The notes under the pieces were generated by a model that had not been told where the DNA came from, did no database searches, and saw nothing but the letters and a program-made list of their open reading frames with translations. This document shows, in pieces, positions 1 through 11,400 of a DNA stretch of 64,000 nt (position 1 is the stretch's first letter; every line of letters starts with the position of its first letter). Position numbers and translations under genes: made by a program. Origin of the DNA: Spongiihabitans sp963422685 (GTDB taxonomy: Bacteria; Pseudomonadota; Gammaproteobacteria; Arenicellales; Poriferihabitantaceae); the NCBI GenBank assembly GCA_963422685.1, contig OY730442.1, forward strand, positions 186,001 through 250,000. Direction: 5' to 3'.

Positions 1-2474
1 TGACCTTCACCACCGGCAACTGGAAGACGGCGCAGCAAGTTACCGTCACCGGGGTGGATGACCGTATCAACACGGATCGCCGTACGACCATCACCCATAA
101 GGCAGCCGGGGGCGGCTACGACTCGGTGAGCATCGCCGACGTGACGGTGACCCTCATCGATAACGACAAGGCCGGTGTCACCGTGTCCGAGAGCCGCGTC
201 ACCACCACCGAAGCCAGTGGTGCTAGGCGCACCGCCACCTTCACCGTAGTACTCGATACCCCGCCCTCGGTCGACGTCAGCATCGCCGTAACCAGTTCCG
301 ACCCGAGTGAAGGCATGGTTGACAAGAGCCGCCTTGTATTCACCACCGGCAACTGGGACACCGCACAGACGGTCACCGTCACCGGGGTGAATGACCGGAT
401 TGAAGATGGTGATCAGTCCTACACCATCGTACTGGCCGCGGCTGTCAGCGCCGATGCCGGCTACCGCGGCATTGACCCGAAAGACATCAGAGTCACCAAC
501 GTTGATGACGATAAAGGGCCCGGATTAATCCTGTCGAAGAGCAAGCTGGAGACTTCCGAGGGCGGGCAACAGGAACTCCTATCTATGAGGTTGACGAGAC
601 GGCCGACCGCGGCCGTCACCATCGCCGTAACCAGTTCCGACACTACTGAAGGCAGGGTGGCCCCGGCGTCTCTGACCTTTACGCCCGCGGGCTGGGGCGA
701 ACAAAAGGTATTGGTCGTAACTGGGGAGGACGACGATCTGGACGATGGTGATCAGTCCTACACCATTCGGCTGGGACCGGCAGTGAGCGCGGACATGCAC
801 TATCGCGGGTTCGCGGCGGCTGTTCCGGCGACCAACAAAGACGATGACGCGGTTGAGGTGAGGGTATCTGGGGGCGGGCGCGTGATGACCACGGAGGGTG
901 GGGGCAGCGGCCGTTTTAGGGTAGCCCTGGGCAGCCGGCCGATTGCGGCCGTCACCATCGCCGTAACCAGTTCCGACCCTGGTGAAGGCCGGGTGGCCCC
1001 GGCGTCTCTGACCTTTACGTCCGGCGATTGGGATCAGCCACAGGAGGTGACGGTGACGGGGGAGGATGACGTGCTGGCTGATAGGGATCAGGACTACACC
1101 ATTCGGCTGGGGCCGGCGGTGAGTGCGGACGTGAACTATAACGGGCTCGATCCGGCGGACATTCCGGCGACCAACACAGACAATGACGTGGCTGAGGTGA
1201 CGGTATCCGTGAGCAGCGTGACGACCACGGAGGGTGGGGGCAGGGGCCGTTTTAGGGTAGCCCTGGGCAGCCAGCCGAGCGCCACAGTCACCATTGCTGT
1301 AACCAGTTCCGACCCGAGTGAAGGCACGGTTGACAAGAGCCGCCTTGTATTCACGTCCGGCAACTGGGACACGGCGCAGACCGTCACCGTCACGGGCAAG
1401 GATGACGACCGGGCTGATGGAGATCGGCGTTACACCATTCGGCTGGCGGCGGCGGTGAGTGCGGACGTGAACTATAACGGGTTCGATCCGGCGGACGTTC
1501 TGGCGATCAACACAGACGACGACGACGTTGGTGTGACGGCATCGCCTGGTGCGATAACCGTGACCGAGGCCCGTGGTTCGGGGCACACGGCCACCTACCG
1601 CGTGGTCCTGCAAAGCCAGCCCTCGGGCAACGTTACCGTGACCCCTGTCAGCGGTGACGACTCTGTGGCCACCGTTTCTCCGGCCTCACTGACCTTCACT
1701 TCATCCAACTGGAAGACCCCGCAGATCGTCACCGTCACCGGGGTGGATGACAGTACCGATACCGACAGAAGCACCAGCATTACCCATAGGGCTTCAGGCG
1801 GTGGCTATGGTTCGGTCAGTGGGGCGGATGTGGCGGTGACCTTGATTGATGACGACGGGGCCGGCGTGACACTGTCTGAGAGTGCGGTCACGGTTGACGA
1901 GGATGGCGGCACCGCCACCTACCGCGTAGTCCTGGACAGCCGGCCCTCGGGCCGTGTCACCATCACCCCCCGCAGCGGTGACATCAACGTGGCCATGGTC
2001 TCCGCGCCCCTGACCTTCACCGCCGACAACTGGGACACGGCGCAGACCGTCACCGTCACCGGGGTGGATGACGACTTTGATACCGATAGAACCACCAGCA
2101 TTACCCATACCGTAAGCGGTGGTGGCTATGACCCGGTGCGCATCGCGAACGTGGCGGTGTCACTCAGAGATGATGACGTCGCCGGCGTCACGATTTCTAC
2201 GTCGAGTGTAACGGTGACGAAAGCGGGGCGGACGGCGACCTACACGATAGTCTTGACCAGCAAACCGACCGGGGGGGGGAGCGTGAGAGTGACGCCGAGG
2301 AGCAGGAATCCGAATGTGGCGACGCCATCAGGTTCGCTGACCTTCACCCCTTCGAACTGGGATCAGCCGCAGAAGGTAACGGTGACCGGGGTGGATGACC
2401 GGACCGATGCGAAGAGAGCCACGACCATTACTCATGCGGCAGCCGGGGGTGGCTACAACTCGGTGAGGATTGCC
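1..2474 (+). repeat. Copy A of a long exact intragenic repeat (period 3711 bp)
   Basis: Bases 1-2474 match 3712-6185 in every stretch I compared. Antisense reading frames of identical length and translation occur at the same offset (for example 579-1613 and 4290-5324), so identity holds in frames that are not under selection. The unit corresponds to 1,237 residues, or eleven Calx-beta-like modules. Position 1 already lies inside the repeat, so its left boundary is outside the window. Confidence 0.93.
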
Positions 2475-5400
2475 GACGTGACGGTGACCCTCATCGATGA
2501 CAACACTGCCGGCGTCACCATATCCAAAAGCCGCGTCACGGTCACCGAGGCCAGGGGCAGCGGCCACACGGCCACCTACCGGGTGGTCCTGCAAAGCCAG
2601 CCGAGTGGCGCCGTCACCATCACGCCCGCCAGTGGCGATACCGACGTGGCTACGGTCTCCACGGCCGCCGCCGCCAATACGCTGACCTTCACCACCGGCA
2701 ACTGGAAGACGGCACAGACCGTCACCGTCACCGGGGTGGACGACGAGACCGATGCCGAGCGAAGCACGACCATCAGCCATGCAATCACCGGGGGTGGCTA
2801 CGACTCGGTGCGCATCGCCAGCGTCAGTGTGACCCTCATCGATAACGACGGGGCCGGCGTCACCGTGTCCGAGACGGGCGTCACGGTCACCGAGACCGGT
2901 GGCACCACCGTCACCACCGAGGCCGGCGGTAGCGACACCTTCATTGTAGTACTCGATACCCAGCCGAAGGCGGCCGTCACCATTGGTGTAACCAGTTCCG
3001 ACGGAAGTGAAGGCAGAGTATCACCCGCACAGCTGGTGTTCACCACCGGCAACTGGGATGCCGCACAGATAGTCACCGTCACCGGGGTGGATGACCGGCT
3101 TGAAGATGGTGATCGGTCCTATAACGTCGTACTGGCCGCGGCCACCAGCACCGATGCCAACTACAACGGCGTTGATCCGAACGATATAGCCGTCATCAAC
3201 GTTGATGACGACACCGTGGGCGTTACTGTCTCCACCAACAGTGTGCTCGTGACCGAAGCCACTGGTGCCGGGCGCACCGTCACCTACACCGTCGTACTCA
3301 AGACCTCGCCGACCAACACCGTCACCATCACCCCCACCAGTGGCGACAGCAACGTGGCCACAGTCTCCGCGCCCCTCACCTTCACCATCATCGATTGGCA
3401 CCTACCGCAGATCGTCACCGTCACCGGCATTCATGACGACATTGATACAGGAGATAGAACCACCACCATCACCCATAGGGCTTCAGGCGGCGGCTACGAC
3501 TCGGTGAGGATTGCCAGTGTGGGCGTCACGCTGACCGATGACGACACTGCCGGCGTCACCGTGTCCAAAAGCCGCGTCACGGTCACCGAGGCCAGCGGCA
3601 GCGGCCACACGGCCACCTACCGCGTGGGCCTGCAAAGCCAGCCGACGGGCACCGTCACTCTCACCCCCACCAGCGGTGCTAACTCTGTCGCCACCGTGTC
3701 CCCGGCCTCGCTGACCTTCACCACCGGCAACTGGAAGACGGCGCAGCAAGTTACCGTCACCGGGGTGGATGACCGTATCAACACGGATCGCCGTACGACC
3801 ATCACCCATAAGGCAGCCGGGGGCGGCTACGACTCGGTGAGCATCGCCGACGTGACGGTGACCCTCATCGATAACGACAAGGCCGGTGTCACCGTGTCCG
3901 AGAGCCGCGTCACCACCACCGAAGCCAGTGGTGCTAGGCGCACCGCCACCTTCACCGTAGTACTCGATACCCCGCCCTCGGTCGACGTCAGCATCGCCGT
4001 AACCAGTTCCGACCCGAGTGAAGGCATGGTTGACAAGAGCCGCCTTGTATTCACCACCGGCAACTGGGACACCGCACAGACGGTCACCGTCACCGGGGTG
4101 AATGACCGGATTGAAGATGGTGATCAGTCCTACACCATCGTACTGGCCGCGGCTGTCAGCGCCGATGCCGGCTACCGCGGCATTGACCCGAAAGACATCA
4201 GAGTCACCAACGTTGATGACGATAAAGGGCCCGGATTAATCCTGTCGAAGAGCAAGCTGGAGACTTCCGAGGGCGGGCAACAGGAACTCCTATCTATGAG
4301 GTTGACGAGACGGCCGACCGCGGCCGTCACCATCGCCGTAACCAGTTCCGACACTACTGAAGGCAGGGTGGCCCCGGCGTCTCTGACCTTTACGCCCGCG
4401 GGCTGGGGCGAACAAAAGGTATTGGTCGTAACTGGGGAGGACGACGATCTGGACGATGGTGATCAGTCCTACACCATTCGGCTGGGACCGGCAGTGAGCG
4501 CGGACATGCACTATCGCGGGTTCGCGGCGGCTGTTCCGGCGACCAACAAAGACGATGACGCGGTTGAGGTGAGGGTATCTGGGGGCGGGCGCGTGATGAC
4601 CACGGAGGGTGGGGGCAGCGGCCGTTTTAGGGTAGCCCTGGGCAGCCGGCCGATTGCGGCCGTCACCATCGCCGTAACCAGTTCCGACCCTGGTGAAGGC
4701 CGGGTGGCCCCGGCGTCTCTGACCTTTACGTCCGGCGATTGGGATCAGCCACAGGAGGTGACGGTGACGGGGGAGGATGACGTGCTGGCTGATAGGGATC
4801 AGGACTACACCATTCGGCTGGGGCCGGCGGTGAGTGCGGACGTGAACTATAACGGGCTCGATCCGGCGGACATTCCGGCGACCAACACAGACAATGACGT
4901 GGCTGAGGTGACGGTATCCGTGAGCAGCGTGACGACCACGGAGGGTGGGGGCAGGGGCCGTTTTAGGGTAGCCCTGGGCAGCCAGCCGAGCGCCACAGTC
5001 ACCATTGCTGTAACCAGTTCCGACCCGAGTGAAGGCACGGTTGACAAGAGCCGCCTTGTATTCACGTCCGGCAACTGGGACACGGCGCAGACCGTCACCG
5101 TCACGGGCAAGGATGACGACCGGGCTGATGGAGATCGGCGTTACACCATTCGGCTGGCGGCGGCGGTGAGTGCGGACGTGAACTATAACGGGTTCGATCC
5201 GGCGGACGTTCTGGCGATCAACACAGACGACGACGACGTTGGTGTGACGGCATCGCCTGGTGCGATAACCGTGACCGAGGCCCGTGGTTCGGGGCACACG
5301 GCCACCTACCGCGTGGTCCTGCAAAGCCAGCCCTCGGGCAACGTTACCGTGACCCCTGTCAGCGGTGACGACTCTGTGGCCACCGTTTCTCCGGCCTCAC

Positions 5401-8400
5401 TGACCTTCACTTCATCCAACTGGAAGACCCCGCAGATCGTCACCGTCACCGGGGTGGATGACAGTACCGATACCGACAGAAGCACCAGCATTACCCATAG
5501 GGCTTCAGGCGGTGGCTATGGTTCGGTCAGTGGGGCGGATGTGGCGGTGACCTTGATTGATGACGACGGGGCCGGCGTGACACTGTCTGAGAGTGCGGTC
5601 ACGGTTGACGAGGATGGCGGCACCGCCACCTACCGCGTAGTCCTGGACAGCCGGCCCTCGGGCCGTGTCACCATCACCCCCCGCAGCGGTGACATCAACG
5701 TGGCCATGGTCTCCGCGCCCCTGACCTTCACCGCCGACAACTGGGACACGGCGCAGACCGTCACCGTCACCGGGGTGGATGACGACTTTGATACCGATAG
5801 AACCACCAGCATTACCCATACCGTAAGCGGTGGTGGCTATGACCCGGTGCGCATCGCGAACGTGGCGGTGTCACTCAGAGATGATGACGTCGCCGGCGTC
5901 ACGATTTCTACGTCGAGTGTAACGGTGACGAAAGCGGGGCGGACGGCGACCTACACGATAGTCTTGACCAGCAAACCGACCGGGGGGGGGAGCGTGAGAG
6001 TGACGCCGAGGAGCAGGAATCCGAATGTGGCGACGCCATCAGGTTCGCTGACCTTCACCCCTTCGAACTGGGATCAGCCGCAGAAGGTAACGGTGACCGG
6101 GGTGGATGACCGGACCGATGCGAAGAGAGCCACGACCATTACTCATGCGGCAGCCGGGGGTGGCTACAACTCGGTGAGGATTGCCAGCGTCAGGGTCACC
6201 CTGACCGATGACGATAACAGCGCCCCGACCGGCACCGTCACCATCACCGGCACCGCCACCCAGGGACAGACACTGATCGCCGTGACCAGCGCCATCTCCG
6301 ACCCCGACGGCCCCAGCAGTCTGACCTTCAGCTACCAATGGAAGCGCGATGGCACCGCCATCAGCGGCGCCACCAGTGGCACCTACATACTCAAGCAAGC
6401 CGACGTCGGGGCAATCATCACCGTCACCGTGAGCTGGACCGATGCTGGCGGCACCGCGGAATCTCTTACCTCTGCTGCCACCACTACAGTGACAGCGACC
6501 TCCTCTGCAGTGACAGCGACCTCCTCTGCAGTGACAGCACCGGCGGCCCCTGTCGGGCTCAAAGTGATTGCACGCAGTGGCAAAGTCAAGTTCCGCTGGA
6601 CCAATCCCAACAACCTCGCCATCACCCACTACGAATATAAACAATGGACGGGTAATACCGAACCTGCCGGTGGCTGGAAAGACTTTACAGGTGCAATGAG
6701 TGCGACTACGCAGAGCCGCTCAGTACGGAGACTGACCGACGGCACCGAATACAACTTCCGCATTCGAGCGGTAGCCACCGGCAACGTTACCGGGGCGCCC
6801 TCCGACGTCATTACCGTGACCCCCGGGCCCACTCCGACCGCGCCTGGCAACAGGCCTGTTGTCACCGCGGTACCGGTACCCGGCGACCGACAAATAACAT
6901 TAAGCTGGAATAATCCCAACAATGCCGACATCATCAAATACCAGATCCGGCGGCGGGGCGTGCCGATTGCACACGTTGGGACTAAACCCGACTGGAATGG
7001 CTGGAGCGACATCCCCGGCAGCGACAAAGACACCATCAGCCACACAGTGACCGGTTTACCCACCGGCGTCAAATACTACTTCCGCATTCGGGCAGTGGCT
7101 GGTGACTATGCCCATGGGCCGGCGGCCCATGGGCCCGCATCCAGTGTCATCGGAGTCAAGCTGGTAGCGGCACCGTCGGCAGCGCCGGCAGCGCCGCCCG
7201 GACCCACCAGTCTTACGGCGGTAGCTGACAGCGGACAAGTCACACTAACCTGGGACCACCCCAAAAATCCTGCCATCACCGGCTATCAATACAAATACTG
7301 GAGCGGCAGCCCCGAGAGCGGCCGCTGGACCGACATGCCGGGCAGTAATGCCGACACCACCAACAGTCCCCCGGTGACCGGTTTGACCAACGGCACCAAA
7401 TACCACTTCCGCATTCGGGCCATGATCGGCAGGATTGCCGGGGTCAAATCCAGATCCGCCAGTGCCACGCCGGCGACACCGCCGGTACAGAAAGCGTCTA
7501 CTCAAATCAGTGCCCATGCCAGGTACAGACAAGTCGAGCTGATCTGGCGTGATCCGACCCTGACAGATCAACGCGACACCACCATCACCAAATACCAGAT
7601 CAAATACTGGAGCGGCAACAGCGAGACTGGAGACTGGCGCGACATATCCGCCACCATCAACACCAGACACGTCTACTACCTCGTCACCGGGCTGACCAAC
7701 AACACCACCTACAGCTTCCGCATTCGTGGATTGACCAACGGTTTTATAACGACCGAGTCCAACCTCGTGCAGGCGACCCCGTTAGCGGGGCCGCCGAGAA
7801 GTCCCGCCCGCCCTCAGGCGGTGGCCGGCGACAGCGAAGTCACATTAACCTGGAACAACCCCAACAACCCCGACATCACCAGATACCAGATACTGCAATG
7901 GACCGGTGGTGGAGAGCGCGGCAGCTGGGGTGATTGGCGCGACATCCCGGGCAGCGACAAAGACACCACCGACTACACCGTGCCCGGGCTGACCAACGGG
8001 GTAAAATACAGCTTCCGCATTCGTGCGGTCGCCGGCAGCGTTACCGGATCACGATCCCCCTACACCGCCGTCGTAATACCGGCCGCGCCTGTGGTCGTAC
8101 CTGGTAGCATCACCGTAGCCGTACGCGACAGCGTCGGCGACAGCATCGCCATATCCTTGGGTATCGTCCATACCGGCACCAGAACCGTTGACAGCGTCGT
8201 CCCCACCACCGAAGACGGCGGCAGTTACAGCTTCACCGTGGTACTCGACACCCAGCCCTCGGCGAACGTCAGCATCGCCGTATCCAGTTCCGACACCACC
8301 GAAGGCACGGTTGACAAGAACAGCCTGGTCTTCACCACCACCAACTGGAATACCCCACAGACCGTCACCGTAACCGGTCAGGCAGACACCCTTACCGATG

Positions 8401-11400
8401 GCGACCAGGACTACACCATCATACTGGCCGCGGCCGTCAGCACCGATACCAACTACCACGGCATTGACCCGATTGACATCGCCATTACCAACACCGACAC
8501 CGACACTGCCACAAGAGGGACCCGGTCAGTCACCATGGGTGGTTTCACCGTCATAGGTGCAGACCCTGGCAGTCTTGGCGTCGACGGCGACAAAATCAAT
8601 GCTCGGGTAACTGGTGTTGGTATACAACTGGCACTGCCATCTGAACACCGCGTCACCCGAGCCGCCTTCTCCAGGCCGACGCCTGAACAACTACCCCCGC
8701 CCCAGGCCGGGGTGACCTTTGGAGCGGCGCCGGCCTACGTGAACGTGGAGCTAGCCCCGCCGCTGCCGGCATCCTCACCGGCCACGGTCTGTCTGCAACG
8801 GCCGGCCGGGATGTCAGACAATGCGGCGGTATACCACCTTGCCGATCAAGGCAGCGAATGGGAAGAACTGGCTGTCCCTGGCAATCAGCAACGGCTACCG
8901 GGATACATCTGCGGCAGCATGCGGAGTGGGTCGCCGGTTGTCGTCGGTACCCGAACCGTGGAGGGGGCCACCCACTCCCGTGACGACGACACCGCCGGCG
9001 TCACCTTATCCACAACCAGTGTCACGCTGACCGAAGCCTTTGGTGCCGGGCGTACTGCCACCTACAGCGTAAAACTCAACACCCGGCCCTCGGGAGACGT
9101 CACCGTCACCCCAGTCAGTAGCGACACCTCGGTGGCCAAAGTCCACGGCAACGTCACCGCGCTGACCTTCACCCCCGCCAATTGGGCCGATCCGCAGATC
9201 GTCACCGTTGGCGTCGTCGATGATCGCACCGATGCCGATAGAACCACCACCATTACCCATACCGTCACTGGGGGTGGCTACGACTCGGTGCGCATCCCCG
9301 ACGTCGCCGTCATCTTGGTGGACGACGACACGGTGGATGCACTGCTATTCGGATTTGCTGGGGACACCCTGAAAGTCACCGAGGCCGACGGCGCCATGCA
9401 CCGCAACTACTACCAAATCGTCCTGAAAAGCCAGCCGAGTGGCGACGTCACCGTCACCCCCACCAGTGGTGATACCGGCATAGCCACCATCACCCCCTCA
9501 TCACTCACCTTCACCGCCGACAACTGGGCCGAGTCACAAAGCATCGCGGTCACCGGAGTGGACGACCACGTTGATGCGGGAGACCGAAGCACCGCCATCA
9601 CCCATAGTGCTTCAGGCGGCGGCTACGACTCGGTGCGCATTCCCGACGTGGTCGTCACCCTCATTGATGACGATGTCGCCGGCGTCACCGTGTCCGAGAC
9701 CGATGGCAGCACTGCCACCACCGAAAGTGGCGGCAGTGACAGCATCAGCGTAGTACTGGACAGCCAGCCCACGGCCGAGGTCACCCTCGCCGTCACCAGT
9801 TCCGACACCACCGAAGGTACGGTTGACAAGAGCAGCCTGGTCTTCACCCCCCACAACTGGGCCACCGCACAATCCATCACGGTCACCGGGGTGGATGACC
9901 GTTTGGACGATGGCGAGCAGTCTTACAAAATAGAACTGGGTATCGCGGCCAGTAACGACAGCAACTACAATGGCATCAATCCGGATGACGTGGTCGTCAC
10001 CTCGAAGGTGAAGGTATCCGTTGAAATCACCGGTGTCGCCCCGGGCACTACCAAGATAGAGGGCAACACCATCACCACACAGGTAGACGGGACGGATGTG
10101 CAGTTGACGCTGCCGGCTGGGCACGATGTGACCGAGGTAGCGTTCTCGGTGCCCCGCTCCGGGCCGTCTGCGCAGGCTGGTGTAACCTTTGGGGACGAAC
10201 CGGCTTACGTGGGTATCCGTATAGACGCGCAGCTCCCGTCATCCTCGAGTGCCAGCGTCTGTCTGGAAGAGCCCGCCGGGCTGTCGGGTACGCTGTTTGT
10301 GTATCATCTTACCGATGGGGCCAATACGTGGGAGAAACTGTTGCCCGCATTGGCGGCGCCCAACGGTTATGTCTGCGGTAAGACAAAAGACTTTTCTGTT
10401 TTTGTAGTAGGATCGCCCATGCCGGTTTTCGGTTCAGCCTTCGTTGACGACTACGTCTGGACGGTTGGCGAGGCCGTTGACGTGGAGCTGCCGGCGGCCA
10501 CGGGTGGCGACGGGCCGATCACCTACCGGCTGAGTCCGGCTCTCCCGGCGGGTCTTGAGTTTGAGGCACCGGTTCGCACCATCACCGGCACCCCGAACGA
10601 AGTGTTCGCCACGACCGAGTTCACCTACACGGCCAGGGACACCGACGGTCATACCGGTCAGTTGCAATTCAGGGTCACGGTGCAGGCTGCTGAAGTGAAG
10701 GAGCGTTCCCGTGCGCTCGCTGTGGCCCTGGCGTCGTTCGGGCGTACGGTGGCCGGCGAGGCGGTGGACGTCATTGGTCGGCGGTTCATTGCGGCCCCGG
10801 TTGCGCGTTCGGGTATCACGCTGGGTGGCACGGCCTTGTCATCCGTTGGTTCCGGTTCTGCCTCAGCCGTATTGAGTTTGGCTGAGGCGCGCGGTGAAAG
10901 TGGTGCCACAGTAGACGGTTTAAATCCGGGGTTAATTACGTGGCGGGGGGTTTCGGCCAGGGAGTTATTCTCGCGAAGTGATTTTGTGTTGCCGTTGCAA
11001 GGCACAAAAGAGGATCGGGTCAGGACTGGCTGGACCTTTTGGGGCCAGGGTTCGGCCGGCAGATTTTCCAGTGAGGCAAAAGCAATTGAGACCGATGGTG
11101 AGTTACACACGGGTTACATGGGTTTGGATTACCGGTTTGGAAGTAATCACAACGCCCTGGCGGGCGTGGCGTTTTCGCACAGTGCGGGGGAGGTGGACTA
11201 CGCGGTAGCGGGGGACTTTCTTCTCGTTAATGGAGAGAGGGGGGGCATCACAGGCGAGGTGGATCTGGCCATGACCAGTGTGTTGCCCTATGTGCACTAC
11301 ACGCCGCGTTTGGGTTTGGGAATATGGGGATTAGCGGGAGCGGGTTCGGGGGAGGTCAAGCTCAAGGATCAAGGGGGGCGTGTAGAGACGGACGTTCGGA

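Noticed and set aside
579..1613. 344-residue minus-strand frame in the adhesin repeats (again at 4290-5324)
   Set aside because: It is antisense to the adhesin repeats, is rich in Arg/Gly/His, has no recognisable domain, and its repetition simply follows the sense-strand duplication.
1..6185. CRISPR array or satellite DNA
   Set aside because: The periodicity is coding, in frame and protein-domain sized; there are no short repeats with unique spacers.
6039..6644. 201-residue minus-strand frame with Cys/His-rich repeats near the FnIII linker
   Set aside because: It is the antisense reading of the 21-bp tandem repeat and the Ig-like domain.
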